NCBI GenBank assembly: GCA_012965445.1
Contig: DTSJ01000219.1
Span: 1-11,206 of the forward strand
DNA from: Candidatus Hydrogenedentota bacterium
GTDB taxonomy: Bacteria > Hydrogenedentota > Hydrogenedentia > Hydrogenedentiales > GCA-2746185
Reading direction: 5' to 3'
Length of the DNA stretch: 11,206 nt
Part shown: in pieces, positions 7,413-11,206 of the stretch
Numbering within the stretch: the first letter of the stretch is position 1
Layout: each line of letters starts with the position of its first letter
Notes under the pieces: model-generated
Database searches by the model: none
Told to the model about the DNA's origin: nothing
The model's input: the letters and a program-made list of their open reading frames with translations, nothing else
Made by a program: the position numbers and the translations under genes

Positions 7413-7446
7413 ATTGTATGTCGAGCAGGGAAGGGGATTCAACCCC
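7413..7446 (-). promoter_or_regulatory. Putative promoter of the DtxR-type regulator gene, with inverted repeat over the -35
   Basis: On the minus strand a TTGAAT -35 (7442-7437) is followed after 18 bases by a TACAAT -10 (7418-7413, five of six consensus bases). The start would lie near 7406, giving a leader of about 35 bases. The -35 hexamer sits exactly inside an inverted repeat, GGGG (7433-7436) and CCCC (7443-7446), which could serve as an operator, for example for autoregulation. No experimental support exists. Confidence 0.4.
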
Positions 7447-7463
7447 GACACTGGTTCCGACTG

Positions 7464-7493
7464 AAAAAACTGCCTAGGCTAACTCTTAAAGGC
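7464..7493 (-). terminator. Possible weak terminator at the end of the pnt operon
   Basis: Right after the pntB stop, minus-strand GCCT (7493-7490) can pair with AGGC (7475-7472), and six T (7469-7464) follow almost at once. The stem is only four pairs with a long loop, so the call rests mainly on the T-run position between the pnt operon and the regulator gene. Confidence 0.25.
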
Positions 7494-8879
7494 TGTTATT
7501 AAAGCCTCAATACTCTGTTTTGCGTCGCCGAACAGCATTCGCGTGTTTTCCTTGAAAAACAACGGATTCTCCACCCCCGCAAATCCTGATCGCATCGAAC
7601 GCTTCAATACAAACACCGTCCGCGCATAGTCCACGTTGATTATCGGCATACCATAAATCGGACTGCTCTCATCATCACGACAAGCAGGATTCACAACATC
7701 ATTCGCACCGATCACAATAGCCACATCCACATTTTCCATGATGGGATTGACTTCATCCATTTCAGCCAGCTGCTCATAAGGCACGTTCGCCTCGGCAAGC
7801 AACACGTTCATGTGTCCCGGCATACGGCCCGCAACAGGATGAACAGCATGCTTCACCTCGCACCCATTGTGCTCCAGAATGTCCGCCAGTTCACGAACTG
7901 CATGCTGGGCCTGCGCAACCGCCATTCCATATCCTGGAACAAACATCACTGAACTTGCTGCTTCAAGAACATAATAGGCATCTTCCGCCGTAATCGGTTT
8001 CGCTTCACCCTCAACCGCTGCGCCCGAACCACCGCCCGAAGATCCGCTTCCGAACCCGCTGAACAATACATTCGCAAGCGAACGATTCATAGCTTTACAC
8101 ATGATCGATGTCAGAATCAGACCACTTGCGCCGACCAGCGAACCCGATACGATAAGCACCGTGTTTCCAATCACAAAACCTGCTGCGCTCGCGGCCAGCC
8201 CCGAATAACTGTTCAGCAGCGATATCACCACCGGCATGTCCGCGCCGCCCACAGGAATTGTGAACAACACGCCCAGCAGCAGCGCAAGACCAACACCGAC
8301 CAAAAACGGTATATACATCTCTTCCGGATTCAAAATGAACGCAGTCGCGCATCCCACCACCACAAATATCAGCAGCGTATTGACAACCTGCTGGCCCTTG
8401 TACAGCACAGGCTTACCGTCAATCTTTTCCGACAACTTCAAATACGCAACAATACTTCCCGTAAATGTGACCCCGCCAATCAACACCGCCGCTATGATTG
8501 CCGTAATCGCGATACGGTCTTCAGTCGGAATCCCTCCAGGCACCCACGCCTCACGATTATTCTGGTACTCGGCCCAGCCAACGAACAGACTCGCGATACC
8601 GCCTGTGCCGTTAAACAGCGCTACAAACTCAGGCATGGACGTCATCTGGACACGTGCAGCCGCCGTACCGCCAATCAACGAACCGATGACAACCCCGATC
8701 ACGATATACTGAAACTGCAATTCGCCAGCGAGCAGTGTAGCAACCACCGCAATCAACATCCCGAAGGCAGAAACCCTATTACCATTGCGCGCCGTTTCAG
8801 CATTGCCAAGCATTTTGATGCCGTATATAAACAGAATCGACGCAACGATATACGCCAACTCAACCAGTGTGTCTACCAC
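7479..8879 (-). CDS. pntB: NAD(P) transhydrogenase subunit beta
   Basis: This is the beta subunit of the proton-translocating transhydrogenase, which moves hydride from NADH to NADP+ while protons flow inward. The 466 residues match the usual length (E. coli 462). The N-terminal 270 residues or so contain eight or nine hydrophobic segments that form part of the proton channel (domain II). A Gly/Ser-rich linker at about 273-287 leads to the NADP-binding domain III. There the fingerprint VPGYGMAVAQAQ (314-325), VIGANDVVNPA (389-399), KRSM with GFAGVENPLF (426-441) and MLFGDAK (448-454) are all intact. The start is GTG at 8877-8879, with GGGGG 7 bases upstream; its G overlaps the last base of the pntA2 stop. 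Third gene of the pnt operon. Confidence 0.96.
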   Translation of the reverse strand: MVDTLVELAYIVASILFIYGIKMLGNAETARNGNRVSAFGMLIAVVATLLAGELQFQYIVIGVVIGSLIGGTAAARVQMTSMPEFVALFNGTGGIASLFVGWAEYQNNREAWVPGGIPTEDRIAITAIIAAVLIGGVTFTGSIVAYLKLSEKIDGKPVLYKGQQVVNTLLIFVVVGCATAFILNPEEMYIPFLVGVGLALLLGVLFTIPVGGADMPVVISLLNSYSGLAASAAGFVIGNTVLIVSGSLVGASGLILTSIMCKAMNRSLANVLFSGFGSGSSGGGSGAAVEGEAKPITAEDAYYVLEAASSVMFVPGYGMAVAQAQHAVRELADILEHNGCEVKHAVHPVAGRMPGHMNVLLAEANVPYEQLAEMDEVNPIMENVDVAIVIGANDVVNPACRDDESSPIYGMPIINVDYARTVFVLKRSMRSGFAGVENPLFFKENTRMLFGDAKQSIEALITAFKS

Positions 8880-9166
8880 TACTTGTCCCCCTGTTTAGAC
8901 TTGAACATGCCAAGCATACGGTCAGTTACCATATAACCACCGACCACATTGATCGTCGCGCAGACCACCGCCAATGTACCCAGAACGATTGTTATCGTGT
9001 CATTTTCAACACGACCCGCCGCAATCAGAGCGCCCACGATCGTAATCCCAGAGATCGCGTTCGCACCCGACATCAACGGCGTGTGAAGCTGAGAGGGCAC
9101 CTTCGCAATCAATTCCGATCCCAAAAATATCGCCAGCACAAACGTAAACAAAAGTAGCAGTTGCAT
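8879..9166 (-). CDS. pntA2: NAD(P) transhydrogenase subunit alpha-2, membrane part
   Basis: This small protein (95 residues) corresponds to the C-terminal membrane portion of the E. coli PntA chain, encoded separately here as in Rhodospirillum rubrum (PntAB in that naming). Three hydrophobic segments are visible: about 1-14, about 37-54 (with GANAISGITIVGALIAAG at its start) and about 60-80. The motif VPSQLHTPLMSGANAISG (24-41) is characteristic of this subunit. It joins PntB to form the proton-conducting domain II. The ATG at 9164-9166 has AAGGA 9 bases upstream. It lies 28 bases after pntA1 and overlaps the pntB start by one base, so all three subunits are almost certainly cotranscribed. 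Confidence 0.95.
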   Translation of the reverse strand: MQLLLLFTFVLAIFLGSELIAKVPSQLHTPLMSGANAISGITIVGALIAAGRVENDTITIVLGTLAVVCATINVVGGYMVTDRMLGMFKSKQGDK

Positions 9167-9194
9167 GGTTTAATTCCTTATCGCGTGTAATTCT

Positions 9195-10331
9195 CTATTT
9201 CGCCAGATGCTCTTTAATCATCGTATTCTGAATCTCGCCGTTCTGCGTAATCAGACAGCCGCGCATAATCTCATCCTCAAGATTCAGCGTAAAACCCTTA
9301 TCCTCTTTGTCCCAGAAATGTTCTACCAGCGCCAGAAGGTTCGCAGAATACATCTGACTCGCATTCTCGCAGGTTCGCCCCGGAAGATTTCCAAGACCTA
9401 TAATTCGTACACCATCGATGCCCACTTCCTCGTCAACACGTGATCCCTCGACATTTCCGCCCGTTTCTACGGCCAAATCCACGATCACGCTCCCCGGACT
9501 CATCGATTTCACCATGGCGTCCGTCACAATCACCGGGGCCTTGCGCCCGAAAAGCTGCGCTGTCGTAATCACAACATCCGCCTTCGCGCAGACTTCAGCC
9601 ATCGCCTCCTGCTGCATCGCGCGCTGCTCGTCCGTCAACTCTTTCGCGTATCCGTCCTTCGTTTCGCCCGTTTCGCCCAGATCAACCTTCACAAACTTCG
9701 CGCCCAGCGACTGCACCTGCTCCTCAACAACCGGACGCGTATCAAAAGCCTCAACACGCGCACCCAAACGCTTCGCCGTCGCAATCGCCTGCAGACCAGC
9801 AACACCGACACCGATAATAAATACACGCGACGGCTTGATCGTTCCGGCAGGCGTCATCATCATCGGAAATACCTTGTCCAGACGCTCCGCAGCCAGTATC
9901 ACTGCCGTGTATCCCGCCAGGTTCGCCTGAGAACTCAAAGCGTCCATCTTCTGCGCCAGCGTTGTGCGCGGAATCATTTCCATACTGATCGCGTTCACCT
10001 TCTGATCCAGAAACGCATGAATCAACTCGCCCTCATTAAAAGGGTCCAGAAAACTCACATGAACACTTTCAGGCTTCAGCAGCTTCACCTCATCAATCGA
10101 AGGCTTACGCAGACGCAATACCATGTCCGCATCCTTCAGCGCAGCTTCACGGTCCGTCGTCACCGTCGCTCCGGCATCTTCATACGCAGAATCCTCATGG
10201 CGCGAAGACTGACCCATTCCTGACTCAATCCGGATGTTCGCGCCCAGATCAACGACCTTTTTGACACTCTCGGGAATAAGCGGTACCCGAAGCTCGCCAG
10301 AGTGAGTTTCCTTAGGCACAAATATAAGCAT
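9195..10331 (-). CDS. pntA1: NAD(P) transhydrogenase subunit alpha-1, NAD-binding
   Basis: This soluble domain I of the transhydrogenase binds NAD(H) on the cytoplasmic side. The start is chosen at the ATG at 10329-10331 (378 residues): an AAGGGAA ribosome site precedes it at good spacing, and the protein opens with the family start MLIFVPKET. A TTG further upstream at 10385 would add 18 atypical residues. The family signature RTTLAQKMDALSSQA lies at 122-136, the Rossmann motif GVGVAG at 174-179, and the acidic residue of AFDTRP (D197) sets NAD over NADP. The closing GLGNLPGRT motif is at 312-320. The chain ends after domain I without membrane segments, as expected for the split arrangement. 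Alanine dehydrogenase is related, but the adjacent pntA2 and pntB settle the identity. Confidence 0.95.
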   Translation of the reverse strand: MLIFVPKETHSGELRVPLIPESVKKVVDLGANIRIESGMGQSSRHEDSAYEDAGATVTTDREAALKDADMVLRLRKPSIDEVKLLKPESVHVSFLDPFNEGELIHAFLDQKVNAISMEMIPRTTLAQKMDALSSQANLAGYTAVILAAERLDKVFPMMMTPAGTIKPSRVFIIGVGVAGLQAIATAKRLGARVEAFDTRPVVEEQVQSLGAKFVKVDLGETGETKDGYAKELTDEQRAMQQEAMAEVCAKADVVITTAQLFGRKAPVIVTDAMVKSMSPGSVIVDLAVETGGNVEGSRVDEEVGIDGVRIIGLGNLPGRTCENASQMYSANLLALVEHFWDKEDKGFTLNLEDEIMRGCLITQNGEIQNTMIKEHLAK

Positions 10332-10435
10332 AGAATTTCCCTTGCTGTAAATTTCGACGAAATAGTCAGTACAGTAACATACCAAATTGTGAGGAATTGT
10401 CCCGTACCGAGAGACAGGCAGTAATGAAAGCGCGT

Positions 10436-10464
10436 ATCTTAGTTAACGTGTAGACACATGTCAA
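10436..10464 (-). promoter_or_regulatory. Promoter of the pntA1-pntA2-pntB operon
   Basis: On the minus strand a perfect TTGACA -35 (10464-10459) is followed after the optimal 17 bases by TAAGAT (10441-10436, four of six bases including the three most conserved). The start would lie near 10429, leaving a leader of about 98 bases before the pntA1 ATG. The spacer holds the palindrome GTGTAGACAC (10448-10457), well placed for a repressor or for a MerR-like spacer-binding regulator. Confidence 0.6.
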
Positions 10465-10484
10465 TAACAAAAGTTAATTATTTA

Positions 10485-10508
10485 AGTATCGTTGAAATTT
10501 CAAATACT
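10485..10508. repeat. A/T-rich palindrome upstream of the pnt promoter
   Basis: TTGAAATTTCAA at 10492-10503 is a perfect 12-base palindrome. Allowing a two-base CG bulge on the left, the match extends through AGTAT (10485-10489) and ATACT (10504-10508). It lies about 20 bases upstream of the pnt -35 and 84 bases past the stop of the DUF6807 gene. It lacks the G/C-rich stem and T-run of a terminator, so a regulator-binding site is more likely. No known consensus is recognised. Confidence 0.45.
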
Positions 10509-10591
10509 ACATATAAACAAATGCTATTCAGCCATTATTCTCAATTCGTTCCCATCCCCGCTTGCATCCCTCGTCGATCTCTCGCTCGGTT

Positions 10592-11206
10592 CTACTCCCC
10601 GGATTCCTCTTCAGAGTCCCTAGAATATCGGTCAAATGCTCCCGCAATCCCCGCCGACTCCGTGTCCCCGTCATGAATCACAACCCGATACTCCAACCCG
10701 AACGAATCTCCGGATACAAGCGTGTAGTCCTCCTCCAAAGGCCACGCAGGCCCTACAATCCCATAATGCCGAAGCATCCAGCCGTCATGCGGATAACCCG
10801 GATTCGAAGAATGCTGAAAAATCGCCACGCCCTGTCGATTCCCGGATTCCTCCGAAGTCCACACAGCGTCAACCCAAGGCGTAGTCGTCACAAACGTGTC
10901 GTTCTCATGCAGCCCGTCATCCGTAAAAAAATCGAAAGGCTTGTTCTCGGCATTCAGTCGAAACTTAAAACCTCCGTACCCTTTCCCAACCGCACCCTTA
11001 AACGTCACGGTCTCCTTTGTCACGGTCTCAAACCGCAAAGCAAAATCAATTACACGAGAGCCCTCGCCGGATTTATGAACCGTAATCGACACAATCTCGC
11101 GTACCTTCGGCTCAGGATCATCATCAAACTGCCACACATTCTGAACCACCAGTTTCGCCGCATCCGCGTCAGCCTCCTGATAAAGCCATTTCTCAAACAC
11201 CTGCCG
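10592..11206 (-). CDS. DUF6807/PmoA-like protein (Pfam PF14100 type), C-terminal part
   Basis: The frame is open from the right edge to the TAG at 10592-10594, giving 204 residues of a protein whose start lies outside the window. The GTG at 11198-11200 is probably internal, since the reading continues upstream and family members are usually about 300 residues or longer. Numbering from that GTG, recognisable family features are RVIDFALRFE (49-58), VGKGYGGFKFR (71-81), a Trp near WVDAVW (109-114), GVAIFQHSSNP (124-134), MLRHYGI (142-148) and YRVVIHDGD (171-179). The family is annotated as 'methane oxygenase PmoA' but is not particulate methane monooxygenase; its real role is undetermined, and members often sit near carbohydrate-related oxidoreductases. 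The tail after the domain is acidic and serine-rich. The 260-base gap and the pnt promoter separate it from the pnt operon. Confidence 0.68.
   Translation of the reverse strand, partial: RQVFEKWLYQEADADAAKLVVQNVWQFDDDPEPKVREIVSITVHKSGEGSRVIDFALRFETVTKETVTFKGAVGKGYGGFKFRLNAENKPFDFFTDDGLHENDTFVTTTPWVDAVWTSEESGNRQGVAIFQHSSNPGYPHDGWMLRHYGIVGPAWPLEEDYTLVSGDSFGLEYRVVIHDGDTESAGIAGAFDRYSRDSEEESGE

Noticed and set aside
7433..7446. On the minus strand GGGGTTGAATCCCC resembles a tRNA T-arm.
   Set aside because: The loop has six bases rather than seven, TTCRA is not matched, and no acceptor, D or anticodon arms are found around it.
3013..10331. A functional link between the iron importer and the transhydrogenase because they are adjacent.
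   Set aside because: Both groups have their own promoter-like sequences and a 107-base gap; no shared site was found, so adjacency alone is not evidence.
10458..10676. A plus-strand open frame of 72 codons in the pnt upstream gap.
   Set aside because: It overlaps the DUF6807 gene on the other strand, has no ribosome-binding site that I can see, and the product lacks recognisable features.

Overview
The window looks like an ordinary chromosomal stretch of a Gram-negative, respiring bacterium with moderate G+C (about half by eye). It carries a periplasmic-binding-protein iron importer, a proton-translocating transhydrogenase with split alpha subunits, a large ankyrin-repeat membrane protein and a fragment of a PmoA-like (DUF6807) protein. 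The DUF6807 family is frequent in the Verrucomicrobiota/Planctomycetota/Lentisphaerota group and in Bacteroidota. A PVC-type organism is therefore my best guess, but nothing here fixes the taxonomy. I see no rRNA, tRNA, insertion sequence, CRISPR array or phage gene. Coding density is high, and no gap exceeds 300 bases.

Left part, plus strand (1-3002): the 3' part of a gene for an ankyrin-repeat protein with three membrane segments, cut by the left edge, then a complete K+-dependent/independent Na+/Ca2+ exchanger-family (CaCA, YrbG-like) antiporter that starts at TTG. A 13-base inverted repeat (12 of 13 paired) spans their junction.

Middle part, minus strand (3013-7371): an iron module read right to left. 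It consists of a DtxR/IdeR-type metal-dependent repressor followed by fbpA (periplasmic Fe3+-binding protein), fbpB (fused two-domain permease) and fbpC (ATPase). fbpA, fbpB and fbpC are tightly packed (5-base gap, then an ATGA overlap). The promoter-like sequence in front of fbpA carries a short inverted repeat at its -35 edge, which would suit control by the neighbouring repressor. The regulator has its own promoter-like sequence. fbpC converges on the exchanger gene with only 10 bases between stop codons.

Right part, minus strand (7479-10331): a three-gene transhydrogenase operon, pntA1 (NAD-binding alpha-1), pntA2 (small membrane alpha-2) and pntB (membrane plus NADP-binding beta). It has a clear sigma70-type promoter about 100 bases upstream. 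Together the products would use the proton gradient to drive NADPH formation from NADH. The 260-base gap upstream holds that promoter and two palindromes.

Right edge (10592-11206, minus): the C-terminal 204 residues of a DUF6807/PmoA-like protein whose start lies outside the window.

No clearly new system is visible. The most interesting points are the unusual metal-ligand set and cysteine tail of the DtxR-type repressor, a cysteine cluster in FbpC, the predicted periplasmic position of the ankyrin domain, and several uncharacterised palindromes at promoters.
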